Assembly (NCBI GenBank): GCA_002389785.1
Contig: DGQS01000232.1
Span: 1-22,179, forward strand
Reading direction: 5' to 3'
DNA: 22,179 bases
From: Bacteroidetes bacterium UBA4408
Lineage (GTDB): Bacteria > Bacteroidota > Bacteroidia > UBA4408
Positions 13,836 through 22,179 of the stretch are shown here, in pieces (within the stretch, counting starts at the first letter, position 1; every line of letters starts with the position of its first letter). The notes below the pieces were generated by a model, which had not been told where the DNA came from, searched no databases, and worked only from the letters and a program-made list of their open reading frames with translations. A program made the translations under genes and the position numbers.

Positions 13836-16127
13836 ATGCGCATATTTTCATCCTTACTTTTACTAAGCTTTTTATTACTCTGTACGAGTGTAAATACGCA
13901 AGCACAAAAAGTGGGTGTGGTATTGAGCGGTGGAGGAGCTGATGGGGTTGCTCACATTGGAGTATTAAAAGCACTCGAAGAAAACCATATACCCATTGAT
14001 TACATTGTTGGAACCAGCATGGGTGCTTTTATTGCCGGCATGTACGCCTCGGGATATTCGGTGGCTGAAATTGAAAATTTTATTAAAAGCGATAAATTTA
14101 AGCGAGCAGCTGAAGGCGATGTAGAAGAAAAATATATTTTCTATCTAAAGAAAAAGGAAAGTGATGCTTCATGGATTTCCTTTAAATTTGCACCGGACAC
14201 TGTTTTATCTACCTCTCTTCCAACCAATTTTATTTCACCTGTTCCAATTGATTTTACCTTGGTTGAATTATTTGCCAATTCATCAGCAGCTGCCAATTAT
14301 AATTTTGATAGTTTGATGATTCCTTTTCGATGTGTAGGTTCGGATGTTACCGAAAAGCGCCAAGTAGTTTTCAATAAAGGCGATGTAGGTCAATGTATTC
14401 GTGCATCAATGTCGTATCCATTTTATATTAAGCCCATATTAATTGATGGAAATTTATTTTTTGATGGTGGATTGTACAACAACTTCCCGATTGATGTTTT
14501 GTACCATGATTTTAAACCTGATGTAATAATTGGAAGCAGTGTTGCCGATAAAATAAAAGCTCCTGATGAAGACAATGTAATTTTGCAAATCAAAAGCATG
14601 TTAATAAACCGAGGCAAATCGGAACCGGTTCCCGTTCCATCTATTATTATTGAGCCGCTGGTTGAGAATATAGGTTTATTTGAATTTAAAAATGCTGCAA
14701 AAGTTTTAGACAATGGATACGATGCTGCCTATCAAAAAATGGACAGTATAAAATTATTGATTAGCAGGCGTGAAAATGCTGATTCATTGAGTTGTAAAAG
14801 ACAGCTATTTATGGGTAAAAAAGAGCGTCTTGTTTTTGAACGCATACTCATTGATGGCCTAAAACCGAAGCAGGCGCATTATGTAAAAAAATTACTTAGC
14901 AGCAACAACAAGCTAATTACACTCGAAGAATTAAAACCAAAATATTATCGTTTAGTAGCTGACGATAAGATTCGGCAAATTTATCCCTTGTCGAAATACA
15001 ATACCAAATCGGGCTATTATGATTTATTGCTGAAAATAAAACGCGAAAAAGATTTGTTTATATCCTTTGGGGGCAATGTTTCTTCACGACCCATTAATGC
15101 TGGATTTATCGGACTTCAATACAATTATTTGCGAAAAATTTCGATCACATCCAGTGGCAATATTTATTTTGGAAAGCTATATGGTTCCTATCATGCGAAA
15201 TTACGTTTTGATTTTCCTTCACGTTTACCTTTTTATGCCGAGGCCTCTTTCACACGGAGCCGTTGGGATTTCTTCAAAAGTAGTACGGCCTTTTTTGAAG
15301 AGTCAAAACCTTCGTTCTTAGTTCAAAATGATTTGTACGGGGATATAAATTTAGGATTACCGGCAAAAAACAAGGGTAAAATTATCACCGGTGCTGCCTT
15401 TGCAAACAGCTATGATAAATACTATCAAACCAAAGTTTTTTCAGCTAATGATACTGCTGATAGAACTGATTTTTATTTATCCAGCCCCTATATTTATTAC
15501 GAACGTAACACACTTAACAAAAAACAATACGCAAACAGTGGTACCTATTTTCTGGCAAAATTGCGCTATATAAGTGGTCGCGAAGTAAATCATCCCGGTT
15601 CAACCGCTGAAATTAGAAACGTTTACAGCCGCTATCACAATTGGTTTAACTTACATTTAGTGTATGATAATTATTTTAAACGAAAAGGAAACTTACGTTT
15701 AGGATTTTATGTTGAAGGTGTTTTTTCGAACCAAGATTTTTTCAATAATTATACAGCAAGCATTTTGTCGGCACCAGGATTTATGCCAATTCCAGAGAGC
15801 AGAACGCTGTTTTTAGAAAATTTCAGATCCCATTCCTTCGCTGCGGGTGGCTTGCGAACTATCGTAAATTTATATACTAATTTTGATATACGTTTAGAAG
15901 GATTTGTTTATCAACCTTATAAAGAAATAATTAAACAACCTGATTTAACTGCCGCGTATGGAGCTCCTTTTGCAAAAGTATATTTCATAGGCTCAAGCTC
16001 TTTGATTTATCACAGTCCAATTGGTCCGCTGAGCTTTAGTGTAAATTATTACGACCGTAAAACCAATTCCTTTAACTTTTTATTTTCATTCGGATACTTA
16101 TTGTTTAATAAAAAATCTACCGAATAA
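13836..16127 (+). CDS. Patatin-like phospholipase fused to POTRA and outer-membrane barrel
   Basis: A 763-residue outer-membrane protein that combines a lipase with a transport barrel, as in type Vd autotransporters (PlpD). I start it at the ATG 13836; a TTG at 13818 would add six residues before the signal peptide. Residues 1-24 are a signal peptide ending in TQAQ. The patatin domain (about 25-280) has the oxyanion motif SGGGADG, the nucleophile in GTSMG (Ser61) and the dyad aspartate in DGG (Asp210). About 330-400 resembles a POTRA domain (FERILIDGLKPKQAHYVKKL), and the rest is aromatic-rich alternating strands of a barrel ending in FSFGYLLFNKK. In most family members the fifth residue of the oxyanion motif is Lys or Arg (GGGAKG); here it is Asp. 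The gene has its own promoter and its end overlaps the convergent dehydrogenase gene by 11 bp. The substrate is unknown. Confidence 0.88.
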   Translation: MRIFSSLLLLSFLLLCTSVNTQAQKVGVVLSGGGADGVAHIGVLKALEENHIPIDYIVGTSMGAFIAGMYASGYSVAEIENFIKSDKFKRAAEGDVEEKYIFYLKKKESDASWISFKFAPDTVLSTSLPTNFISPVPIDFTLVELFANSSAAANYNFDSLMIPFRCVGSDVTEKRQVVFNKGDVGQCIRASMSYPFYIKPILIDGNLFFDGGLYNNFPIDVLYHDFKPDVIIGSSVADKIKAPDEDNVILQIKSMLINRGKSEPVPVPSIIIEPLVENIGLFEFKNAAKVLDNGYDAAYQKMDSIKLLISRRENADSLSCKRQLFMGKKERLVFERILIDGLKPKQAHYVKKLLSSNNKLITLEELKPKYYRLVADDKIRQIYPLSKYNTKSGYYDLLLKIKREKDLFISFGGNVSSRPINAGFIGLQYNYLRKISITSSGNIYFGKLYGSYHAKLRFDFPSRLPFYAEASFTRSRWDFFKSSTAFFEESKPSFLVQNDLYGDINLGLPAKNKGKIITGAAFANSYDKYYQTKVFSANDTADRTDFYLSSPYIYYERNTLNKKQYANSGTYFLAKLRYISGREVNHPGSTAEIRNVYSRYHNWFNLHLVYDNYFKRKGNLRLGFYVEGVFSNQDFFNNYTASILSAPGFMPIPESRTLFLENFRSHSFAAGGLRTIVNLYTNFDIRLEGFVYQPYKEIIKQPDLTAAYGAPFAKVYFIGSSSLIYHSPIGPLSFSVNYYDRKTNSFNFLFSFGYLLFNKKSTE

Positions 16128-17709
16128 TTTTTTTGGCAATTTTTAATGCACAATTTTGTCCGTCAATTGCAGCCGAAACAATTCCACCTGCATAACCTGC
16201 CCCCTCACCGCAAGGATACAAGTTGAATACTTGAGGATGATTGAGTTCGTTCTTATCACGTGGTATGCGCACAGGTGAAGAGGTGCGTGATTCAACCGCA
16301 ACAATTACTGCTTCATTGGTTAAATAACCTTTCATTTTTTTACCAATGAGTTGAAAAGCTTTTTGTAAACGTTTTGCAATTTCGGGTGGTAAGAGTTGAT
16401 GCAACGGTGCTGATACTATACCAGGTTGATAAGAACAGCTCGGTAAATCAACCGAATTTACACCATTTACAAAATCGAGCAAACGCTGAGCAGGTGCAAT
16501 TTGACACTTGCCTCCGGCTTCAAAAGAAATTTTTTCTAGTTGCATTTGATAAGCTAATGCTGCTAAAGCTCCTTTGTTATTGTATTTTTTCCAATCATCT
16601 TCAGTAATTGTCACTACTATTCCTGAATTGGCGTAGGGGTTATCTCGTTTAGATGGGCTCCAACCGTTGGTAACAACTTGTTCGGGACCGGTAGCACATG
16701 GTGCAATAATTCCGCCCGGACACATGCAAAACGAATAAACACCTTTCCCATCAATTTGTTCTACCCAACTGTAAGCTGCTGCCGGTAAAAAATTTCTCGC
16801 TTCTTTTACTTCTTCATTTGTTCTACAATGATATTGCAAGGCATCAATAATCGCTTGAGGATGTTCAACACGCACACCTGCTGCAAATTCTTTTGCTTCA
16901 ATTGAAAGTTGCTTTTTATGCAACAATTCAAAAATATCACGTGCTGAATGTCCACTTGCCAAGATAACTGCTTCCCCACTAAAGTTGCGCTCTTCGCTAG
17001 TTTGAGTATGGATGGTTTTTACCTCCGAAATTTTATTTTCGTTAATAGTAAAATCAATCATACGGGTATTGAAATGTATTTCGCCACCTGAATCAATAAT
17101 TTGATTCCGTATGTTTTGAATTATGTTGGGAAGTTTATTTGTACCAATATGAGGATGAGCATCAACCGCAATCATTGCATCTGCACCAAATTGAATAAAG
17201 GTTTTTAAAATGCTTGTAACATCTCCCTTTTTTGTAGATCGTGTGTATAATTTTCCATCTGAATAGGTACCTGCACCACCTTCACCGAAACAATAATTTG
17301 AATCGGGATTAACTTTTTGTCTCCGATTTAAATCGGCTAAATCGCGCCGTCTTTCTCTTACATTTTTACCTCGTTCTATTAAAATAGGTTTAAGGCCTTT
17401 CTCAATTAGGCTTAAAGCAGCAAATAATCCAGCCGGTCCTGCACCAATTATGATTACCGGTTTAGCGGTTGCAACATTTGAATACCGAATAAAATCAGGT
17501 TGATTTGCCGGTACAATTTCGTTGATATAAACACGATAGCGTAGATTTACTTTTATAAGTCTTGCACGTGCATCAATCGAACGCTTCAACAGCACCAATG
17601 AAGTAATTTCGGAGCTTGTAACTGAACAAAGTGCAGCAATTTTTTCTTTAATCAATTCTGAATTTGAGGCTTCTCTTACTGAAGCAATCAAATCAATATC
17701 TTGAATCAT
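16117..17709 (-). CDS. FAD-dependent dehydrogenase, uncharacterised family (COG2509-like)
   Basis: A 530-residue flavoprotein. After an N-terminal region of about 80 residues (containing VLLKRSIDARARLIKVNLRY) comes the FAD-binding motif PVIIIGAGPAGLFAAL (GAGPAG at 89-94) and LIERGKNVRERRRDLADL. Further typical blocks are CFGEGGAGTYSDGKLYTR, AVILASGHSARDIF, and near the C-terminus PCGEGAGYAGGIVSAAIDGQNCA. Two cysteines lie in the segment YSFCMCPGG that is conserved in this family. These proteins are widespread in bacteria and plastids; the substrate is not established. It is the last gene of a minus-strand run with porT 58 bp upstream, and overlaps the patatin gene tail-to-tail by 11 bp. Family assignment is confident, physiological role is not. 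Confidence 0.85.
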   Translation of the reverse strand: MIQDIDLIASVREASNSELIKEKIAALCSVTSSEITSLVLLKRSIDARARLIKVNLRYRVYINEIVPANQPDFIRYSNVATAKPVIIIGAGPAGLFAALSLIEKGLKPILIERGKNVRERRRDLADLNRRQKVNPDSNYCFGEGGAGTYSDGKLYTRSTKKGDVTSILKTFIQFGADAMIAVDAHPHIGTNKLPNIIQNIRNQIIDSGGEIHFNTRMIDFTINENKISEVKTIHTQTSEERNFSGEAVILASGHSARDIFELLHKKQLSIEAKEFAAGVRVEHPQAIIDALQYHCRTNEEVKEARNFLPAAAYSWVEQIDGKGVYSFCMCPGGIIAPCATGPEQVVTNGWSPSKRDNPYANSGIVVTITEDDWKKYNNKGALAALAYQMQLEKISFEAGGKCQIAPAQRLLDFVNGVNSVDLPSCSYQPGIVSAPLHQLLPPEIAKRLQKAFQLIGKKMKGYLTNEAVIVAVESRTSSPVRIPRDKNELNHPQVFNLYPCGEGAGYAGGIVSAAIDGQNCALKIAKKIIR

Positions 17710-17767
17710 TTAGTTGGGATAGTCACTAGATTTATAAACCTTTTAGCTATTCTTATTCTTCAACACT

Positions 17768-18478
17768 TCATTCAAAAGTAAAGGAGATGTCAATAATTTT
17801 AGAGGTTAACTTATCGATTGAATTAGCAAACACATTATTATCTTTCACCAATAAATTACGAACACCAAAGCAAAATTTTAATTCGGGCGAAAATTTGAAA
17901 TATTTCTGATAAAAATCAAAGCCTACTCCCATCGTGTAATACACATCATTTTTTCTCAATTTCACAATTGCATCGACGACTAAATTACTGTTTACATCTT
18001 TCTGCGAAGCTATATCAATGGTGTATTTACCGCCAACAACTAGGTATGCCCTAAAGTTATTATACCTTGCCGATTTTAATTTTAAATCGAGTGGGAATTG
18101 TATAAAAGTTGATTCAACTGCCTTTTTACGGGTGATATCGCCTTTGGTACTTTTAAAGGTGTATTCCAAATTACGTGTCGAAAATGCTAATGCAGGAATA
18201 AAGCGCAAATCGACATATTCGGCAATACGTAAATTACTAACTATCCCTAAATTAAATCCGGTTTGAGGTGTAGATTCTAAGATATATACCGAGTCAAGTC
18301 CGGCAAGGTTAGGATTGGGATGTATAATAAAATCGGCTTTGTTAAGTCCGAGCAAGAAACCGAAGTGTAATGGCTTATAATCAAAATTCGGCAAATTGAT
18401 TGCTTTCACCTTTTGCGCATGCAATTCGGTTAGACTAACCATCCCAATAAGAAATAAGAGAAAATACTTTTTATACAC
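17768..18478 (-). CDS. porT: PorT-family outer-membrane barrel protein (type IX secretion)
   Basis: A 236-residue protein with a signal peptide (KKYFLLFLIGMVSLTELHAQ, cleavage before Gln22) and the alternating-strand composition of a small outer-membrane beta-barrel. Segments such as HFGFLLGLNKADF, FNLGIVSNLRI, YVDLRFIPALAFSTRNLEY and QFPLDLKLKSARYNNFRAYLVVGGKY match the PorT/SprT family, which is required for type IX secretion and gliding in Bacteroidota. The place directly downstream of the menaquinone methyltransferase gene (28 bp) is the one porT is known to occupy in this phylum, which strengthens the call. The other type IX components are not in this window and none of the exported proteins seen here shows an obvious C-terminal sorting domain. 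The generic outer-membrane barrel fold leaves some doubt. Confidence 0.8.
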   Translation of the reverse strand: MYKKYFLLFLIGMVSLTELHAQKVKAINLPNFDYKPLHFGFLLGLNKADFIIHPNPNLAGLDSVYILESTPQTGFNLGIVSNLRIAEYVDLRFIPALAFSTRNLEYTFKSTKGDITRKKAVESTFIQFPLDLKLKSARYNNFRAYLVVGGKYTIDIASQKDVNSNLVVDAIVKLRKNDVYYTMGVGFDFYQKYFKFSPELKFCFGVRNLLVKDNNVFANSIDKLTSKIIDISFTFE

Positions 18479-18506
18479 CTATTTTACTAACGCTAGATTT
18501 ATCAAT

Positions 18507-19235
18507 TTATTTTTTTGCCACATAAATACTGGCAATACCAAAGGTAAGTGAAATTATTTTTGTTTCCTTAAAGCCACACAAATGCAGGATAGCTGTAAAA
18601 TCAGTTCCATCCGGAAATGCTTCAACCGATTCGGGAAGATAGGTATACGCAGCAGCATCTTTCGAAAACAACTTTCCAACCGGCGGTAAAATGTAGTTCG
18701 AATAAAAGGAATACAACTGTTTCACCGGAAATTTACGCGGTTTTGAAAACTCTAGTATGACCAGCTTCCCATTGGGCTTTAGTACCCTATTTATCTCTGT
18801 TAATCCTTTGCTTAAGTGTTCAAAGTTTCGCACGCCAAAAGCCACAGTTACTGCATCAAAAAAATTAGCATCAAACTGCAAATTCTCGCTATCGCCCTTT
18901 TGCAACTCAATTTTATTTTCGAGGCCTTTCGATTTAATTTTAGTTCTTCCAGCAGCTAACATTCCTTCTGAAATATCAATACCAATTACCTTTTCGGGAT
19001 GCAAGCTAAGCGATTCAATTGCAAAATCGCCGGTTCCGGTAGCAATATCGAGTAAGGTTTTAGGGTTACCGGAAGCAAGTTCACGGATGGCTCGTTTACG
19101 CCATAAAATATCGATACCAAAAGAAAGAAAGTGATTCAAAAAATCATACTTAGGTGCGATGTTATTAAACATCGTTGCAACCTGATCTTTCTTACTTTCT
19201 TTAGAAATTTTATACGGAGTTACACTAGCTTTCAT
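18507..19235 (-). CDS. menG: Demethylmenaquinone methyltransferase
   Basis: A 242-residue class I SAM-dependent methyltransferase that adds the last methyl group in menaquinone synthesis (the UbiE/MenG family). Signatures: VATMFNNIAPKYDFLNHFLSFGID at the N-terminus, the SAM-binding loop DIATGTGDF (63-71), GIDISEGML, VTVAFGVRNFEH and LKPNGKLVILEFSKP. The C-terminal part LPESVEAFPDGTDF and CGFKETKIISLTFGIASIYVAKK is also typical. In Bacteroidota menaquinone is the main quinone, so I use menG; the same gene is called ubiE in organisms that make ubiquinone. It sits 28 bp after the PfkB kinase gene and 28 bp before porT, indicating one transcript. Confidence 0.95.
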   Translation of the reverse strand: MKASVTPYKISKESKKDQVATMFNNIAPKYDFLNHFLSFGIDILWRKRAIRELASGNPKTLLDIATGTGDFAIESLSLHPEKVIGIDISEGMLAAGRTKIKSKGLENKIELQKGDSENLQFDANFFDAVTVAFGVRNFEHLSKGLTEINRVLKPNGKLVILEFSKPRKFPVKQLYSFYSNYILPPVGKLFSKDAAAYTYLPESVEAFPDGTDFTAILHLCGFKETKIISLTFGIASIYVAKK

Positions 19236-19263
19236 TTCTTCCTCTTGTTTACTTTTTCTCCCA

Positions 19264-20256
19264 TTAAATCAATTGTTTTGCTTCTTCCAAAAGTTGTTGT
19301 TTATCAACCGAAACAACTCCTAATTTTTCGCACACCAATCCACCGGCAAGATTCGCCAATGCAGCCATCAATTTTAAAGATGATTTTGCAGCCAGGCATA
19401 GTGTTGCCACTGCAATTACGGTATCGCCAGCACCCGAAACATCCGAAATGGTGCGAACATGAGCCGGCAACCAATATTCATTTTTTCCTTGAGCAAGGTA
19501 GATACCTCGTTCAGATAATGTAATTAAACAGATAGAACAAGTTAAAGTTTTAGAAAGTTGATGAATAGCAAGTTTTAAATTCTTAGGAACACTTAAATCT
19601 GTTTCGAGTTTTAAGCCCTCCTTTAATTCGCGCAAATTGGGTTTAAACAAGGTCACATTTTTGTACAGTAAGAAATTATTTTTCTTGGGATCAACACTTG
19701 TTGGAATTGAATTCTTTTTTGCGAGCTTAATCAGCTCCTCAATTAAGCTTTTACTCAAAACTCCTTTATCGTAATCTTCAAAAATAAGCGCATCAATTTT
19801 TTTTGTGCTTATAATTTTCGAGATGAGTTGAAACAGTTTTTTGCTTTGAGCATCACTAATTGTAGTTGTTACTTCTTCATCAATTCGAAGCATTTGATGC
19901 TGATTCCCAATAATGCGGGTTTTAGAAGTTGTTGGACGATCATCTACCAGGATAATTCCTTCAGATGAAAGCTGTTCTTTTTTAATTAATTGTGTAAATA
20001 ATTTTCCATTACTATCGTTTCCAATAACTGAACATAGTATTGGTTTTGCGCCCATTGCTTTAATATTTAGTGCAACATTGGCAGCACCGCCCAAACGGTT
20101 TTCTCGTTTTTGAGCAGCAACAATTGGCACCGGAGCTTCAGGAGAAATGCGGTTAACGGTTCCCCAAACATAGGAATCAAGCATTACATCTCCTACAATT
20201 AAAACGTTTAGTTTATTAAAAGAAGCAAATAATTGATGCAGTTGTTTTGAATCCAT
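19264..20256 (-). CDS. PfkB-family kinase, probable heptose-7-phosphate kinase (RfaE1/HldA)
   Basis: A 330-residue sugar kinase of the ribokinase/PfkB family. The N-terminal block LIVGDVMLDSYVWGTVNRISPEAPVPIV is characteristic of the kinase half of HldE (RfaE domain I), which phosphorylates D-glycero-D-manno-heptose 7-phosphate on the route to ADP-heptose for LPS. Further marks are RLGGAANVALNIKAMGA, DYDKGVLS and the catalytic loop DVSGAGDTV (Asp278). The adenylyltransferase half found in enterobacterial HldE is absent, so this would be the separate kinase (HldA/RfaE1). No other heptose gene is next to it. It follows the aminotransferase gene by 69 bp and precedes menG by 28 bp. A related kinase with another sugar substrate cannot be excluded. 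Confidence 0.82.
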   Translation of the reverse strand: MDSKQLHQLFASFNKLNVLIVGDVMLDSYVWGTVNRISPEAPVPIVAAQKRENRLGGAANVALNIKAMGAKPILCSVIGNDSNGKLFTQLIKKEQLSSEGIILVDDRPTTSKTRIIGNQHQMLRIDEEVTTTISDAQSKKLFQLISKIISTKKIDALIFEDYDKGVLSKSLIEELIKLAKKNSIPTSVDPKKNNFLLYKNVTLFKPNLRELKEGLKLETDLSVPKNLKLAIHQLSKTLTCSICLITLSERGIYLAQGKNEYWLPAHVRTISDVSGAGDTVIAVATLCLAAKSSLKLMAALANLAGGLVCEKLGVVSVDKQQLLEEAKQLI

Positions 20257-20325
20257 TTCTTTATGCTATCACTTTAAATACTTGAAATTTAATTGATACA
20301 ATTTCCAACACTAAAAGTGCTACCA

Positions 20326-21519
20326 TTAATTCAATAATGCCAAAGCAGCTTTTACTCGTTTTAAGGCTTCTATTAATTTTTCTTCAGAGGTAGCGTAGGA
20401 AAAACGCACACAGTTATCATCTCCAAAGGCATCACCCGAAACTAATGCAACATTTGCAGTATGCAATAAATACATACTTAAATCGTGTGAATTGTTAATC
20501 TGCAAATCATCTTTGCGTTTTCCAAAATAGGAACTAATATCCGGGAACACATAAAATGCACCATCTGGAACATTGGCCTTAATTCCAGGAATATCTCTTA
20601 ACAGGGAAACAACCAAGTCTCTTCGCTTTTTAAACGCTTTACACATTTGTTGTGTAACAGCTGGGTCGGCTAATACAGCTGCCATAGCTGCACGTTGAGC
20701 AATGGAAGAAGTACCTGACGTAAATTGTCCTTGCATTTTTTCGCAAGCTTTAGCTATCCACTTCGGAGCGCCAATGTAGCCAATTCTCCAACCGGTCATG
20801 GCAAAACCTTTACTCACACCATTTACTGTTATTACTTGATTTCGGATAGCATCAAATTGAGCTAAACTCTCGTGTTTACCAATAAAATTAATGTGCTCGT
20901 AAATTTCATCCGATATCACAAATAAGTTTGGATGTTGTGCAATAACATCGGCAAAGGCTTTTAATTCAGCTTTCGTATAAACAGCTCCACTTGGGTTGCA
21001 GGGAGTGCTAAAAATCATCAACTTGGTTTTTGGTGTAATGGCTTTTTGAAGCTGATCGGCTGATATTTTAAAATTACTTTCAACAGTTGATGGAATAAAA
21101 ACAACCTTCCCATCTGCTAATTTCACTTGTTCGCTATAGCTAACCCAATAGGGAGTTGGTATTATTACTTCATCATCTTTATCAATCAAGGCAAGTATTA
21201 CATTGGCAATAGATTGCTTTGCACCGGTTGAAACCACAATTTCATCGGGACTATAAGTTAAGCCATTGTCGCGTTTAAATTTAGTACAAATGGCCTCCCT
21301 TAAGTCGAGATAACCCGGAACAGGCGTGTAGTGCGAAAAATTATTGTCGATGGCTTTTTTAGCTGCTTCCTTAATAAAATCAGGGGTATCAAAATCGGGT
21401 TCACCTATGCTAAGGCTTATGACATCAATGCCTTTGGCTTGAAGCTCACGACTAATACGTGCCATTGCCAAAGTTTGCGGTTCGGTAATGTTATTGTGCC
21501 TTTCTGATAACTTTGTCAT
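20326..21519 (-). CDS. Class I aminotransferase, aspartate/prephenate type
   Basis: A 397-residue cytoplasmic PLP aminotransferase of the AspC subgroup Ib. The PLP lysine is Lys237 in SKGFAMTGWRIGY; other conserved residues are Trp125 (PYWVSY), Asn175 in CNPSG, Asp204 and Tyr207 in SDEIYEH, and the carboxylate-binding arginine near the end (Arg372, CVRFSYA). The start MTKLSERHNNITEPQTLAMA is as in homologues. The main reaction is expected to be aspartate plus 2-oxoglutarate to oxaloacetate and glutamate. Some subgroup Ib enzymes also transaminate prephenate, and the divergent neighbour here is chorismate synthase, so a role in Phe/Tyr synthesis is conceivable. It has its own promoter and heads a tight minus-strand gene run. 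Confidence 0.9.
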   Translation of the reverse strand: MTKLSERHNNITEPQTLAMARISRELQAKGIDVISLSIGEPDFDTPDFIKEAAKKAIDNNFSHYTPVPGYLDLREAICTKFKRDNGLTYSPDEIVVSTGAKQSIANVILALIDKDDEVIIPTPYWVSYSEQVKLADGKVVFIPSTVESNFKISADQLQKAITPKTKLMIFSTPCNPSGAVYTKAELKAFADVIAQHPNLFVISDEIYEHINFIGKHESLAQFDAIRNQVITVNGVSKGFAMTGWRIGYIGAPKWIAKACEKMQGQFTSGTSSIAQRAAMAAVLADPAVTQQMCKAFKKRRDLVVSLLRDIPGIKANVPDGAFYVFPDISSYFGKRKDDLQINNSHDLSMYLLHTANVALVSGDAFGDDNCVRFSYATSEEKLIEALKRVKAALALLN

Positions 21520-21537
21520 ACGTTAAATTTAAAGGGA

Positions 21538-21566
21538 CAAAGCTAATAATTATTGTTATATCCAAA
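21538..21566 (-). promoter_or_regulatory. Promoter of the aminotransferase gene
   Basis: Minus strand: TAGCTTTG (21538-21545) fits TAnnTTTG, and TTTG (21563-21566) lies 17 bp upstream, slightly closer than usual. The leader is about 12-15 nt. Confidence 0.55.
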
Positions 21567-21637
21567 CAGAAGGTCTGGTAAGTGAATTATTTAGTCTACT
21601 TTAGCTAAACATAGCAAATTAAGCTCAATCTCAACAT

Positions 21638-21667
21638 TTTGTCAGTTCACTTTTTGCTCTAAATTTG
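21638..21667 (+). promoter_or_regulatory. Promoter of aroC
   Basis: TTTG (21638-21641), 18 bp, then TAAATTTG (21660-21667), a match to the Bacteroidetes promoter pattern. It is back to back with the aminotransferase promoter in the 218-bp divergent gap, with about 70 bp between the two -33 boxes for possible shared control. Confidence 0.55.
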
Positions 21668-21737
21668 CAACTTGGCTATATTGATCACACAACAAATAGG
21701 ATTCTATTTTAAGTGGTAAGAAAAGCCGACAACGTTT

Positions 21738-22179
21738 ATGGCAGGTAACACATTTGGGCAACTCTTTTCACTACGCACTTTTGGCGAATCTCACGGTTTA
21801 GCCATTGGAGGTATACTAGATGGCTGTCCTGCAGGACTGGAAATTGATTTTGATTTTATTCAACAAGAGTTGAACCGAAGAAAACCGGGTCAATCTAAAT
21901 TAGTATCACAACGAAAAGAAAGTGATAGTGCCGAATTTTTATCCGGTATTTTTGAAGGCCGAACCACCGGTACCCCTATTGGATTTATTATTAAAAATGA
22001 AAATGCAAAGTCTGGTGATTATGCTCATTTAAAAGATGTATACCGCCCATCTCATGCCGATTATACTTACGACAAAAAATACGAGGTACGCGATTATAAA
22101 GGCGGCGGAAGAAGCAGTGCACGCGAAACTGCATGCCGTGTAGTTGCTGGAGCCATCGCAAAATTGCTGCTCAAAAAAT
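21738..22179 (+). CDS. aroC: Chorismate synthase, N-terminal part (cut by window edge)
   Basis: The first 147 residues of chorismate synthase, which converts EPSP to chorismate using reduced FMN, the last step of the shikimate pathway. The frame is open to the right edge, so the gene is truncated only by the window. It begins [20 protein letters not shown]; the conserved His19 of GESHG is one of the catalytic histidines. Then follow [21 protein letters not shown], the [18 protein letters not shown] block with the second conserved histidine, and [10 protein letters not shown]. The ATG is preceded by an AT-rich stretch and a good promoter 70 bp upstream. It is divergent from an aspartate/prephenate-type aminotransferase gene. 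Confidence 0.95.
   Translation, partial: MAGNTFGQLFSLRTFGESHGLAIGGILDGCPAGLEIDFDFIQQELNRRKPGQSKLVSQRKESDSAEFLSGIFEGRTTGTPIGFIIKNENAKSGDYAHLKDVYRPSHADYTYDKKYEVRDYKGGGRSSARETACRVVAGAIAKLLLKK

Noticed and set aside
20307..20321. Hairpin AACACT-AAA-AGTGCT just after the aminotransferase stop
   Set aside because: Six-bp stem with one G-U pair and no following U-tract; more likely incidental or a minor mRNA 3' structure.
1..22179. CRISPR array, IS element, tRNA gene or toxin-antitoxin pair
   Set aside because: No regular spaced repeats, transposase frame with terminal repeats, tRNA cloverleaf or paired small toxin/antitoxin genes were seen apart from the tmRNA and integrase.

Overview
The window looks like a chromosomal segment of an AT-rich member of the Bacteroidota. 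The evidence for this is a PorT homologue (type IX secretion), a tyrosine integrase of the Bacteroides type with the first catalytic arginine replaced, a tmRNA tag ending in the YALAA typical of the phylum, and repeated TAnnTTTG promoter boxes with few Shine-Dalgarno sites. Nothing in it fixes the lineage below phylum or class. All identifications come from reading motifs by eye; no database search was run.

Layout: (1) 1-1530 holds an integrase gene (minus strand), a cluster of three copies of a 13-16 bp motif around its promoter, and the tmRNA terminator. This is probably the edge of an integrated element lying to the left, beyond the window. (2) 1530-1894 is the tmRNA gene ssrA (minus), with its own promoter and Rho-independent terminator. 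(3) 2100-3920 holds small genes: an unrecognised Cys/His-rich protein, a TfoX N-terminal domain protein, a small two-helix membrane protein, and a thioredoxin-fold protein lacking the second active-site cysteine. (4) 3920-6006 holds tryptophanase, transcribed divergently from the thioredoxin-like gene across a shared palindrome, followed by an Rrf2-family Fe-S regulator with its own 22-bp palindrome upstream. (5) 6253-8877 holds a solitary phytoene desaturase gene and a radical SAM/SPASM protein. (6) 8901-11426 holds a divergent pair: an exported NamZ-like (DUF1343) muramidase and a LolC/LolE-type permease that starts with TTG. (7) 11583-16127 holds cystathionine beta-synthase, a BtuF-like helical-backbone receptor that has no signal peptide, and a patatin-POTRA-barrel outer-membrane phospholipase. 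(8) 16117-21519 is a tight minus-strand run: aspartate-type aminotransferase, heptose-phosphate kinase-like PfkB protein, menaquinone methyltransferase, PorT, and an FAD-dependent dehydrogenase. (9) 21738 to the right edge is the N-terminal third of chorismate synthase, divergent from the aminotransferase.

Most of the window is housekeeping and cell-envelope metabolism: amino acids, menaquinone, heptose, peptidoglycan turnover and protein secretion. The accessory part is the left end (integrase, repeats, tmRNA). The most interesting regulatory part is the thioredoxin-like / tnaA / rrf2 block, where two palindromes suggest redox- or Fe-S-linked control of tryptophan breakdown. I saw no CRISPR array, IS element, tRNA gene, or clear new defence system.
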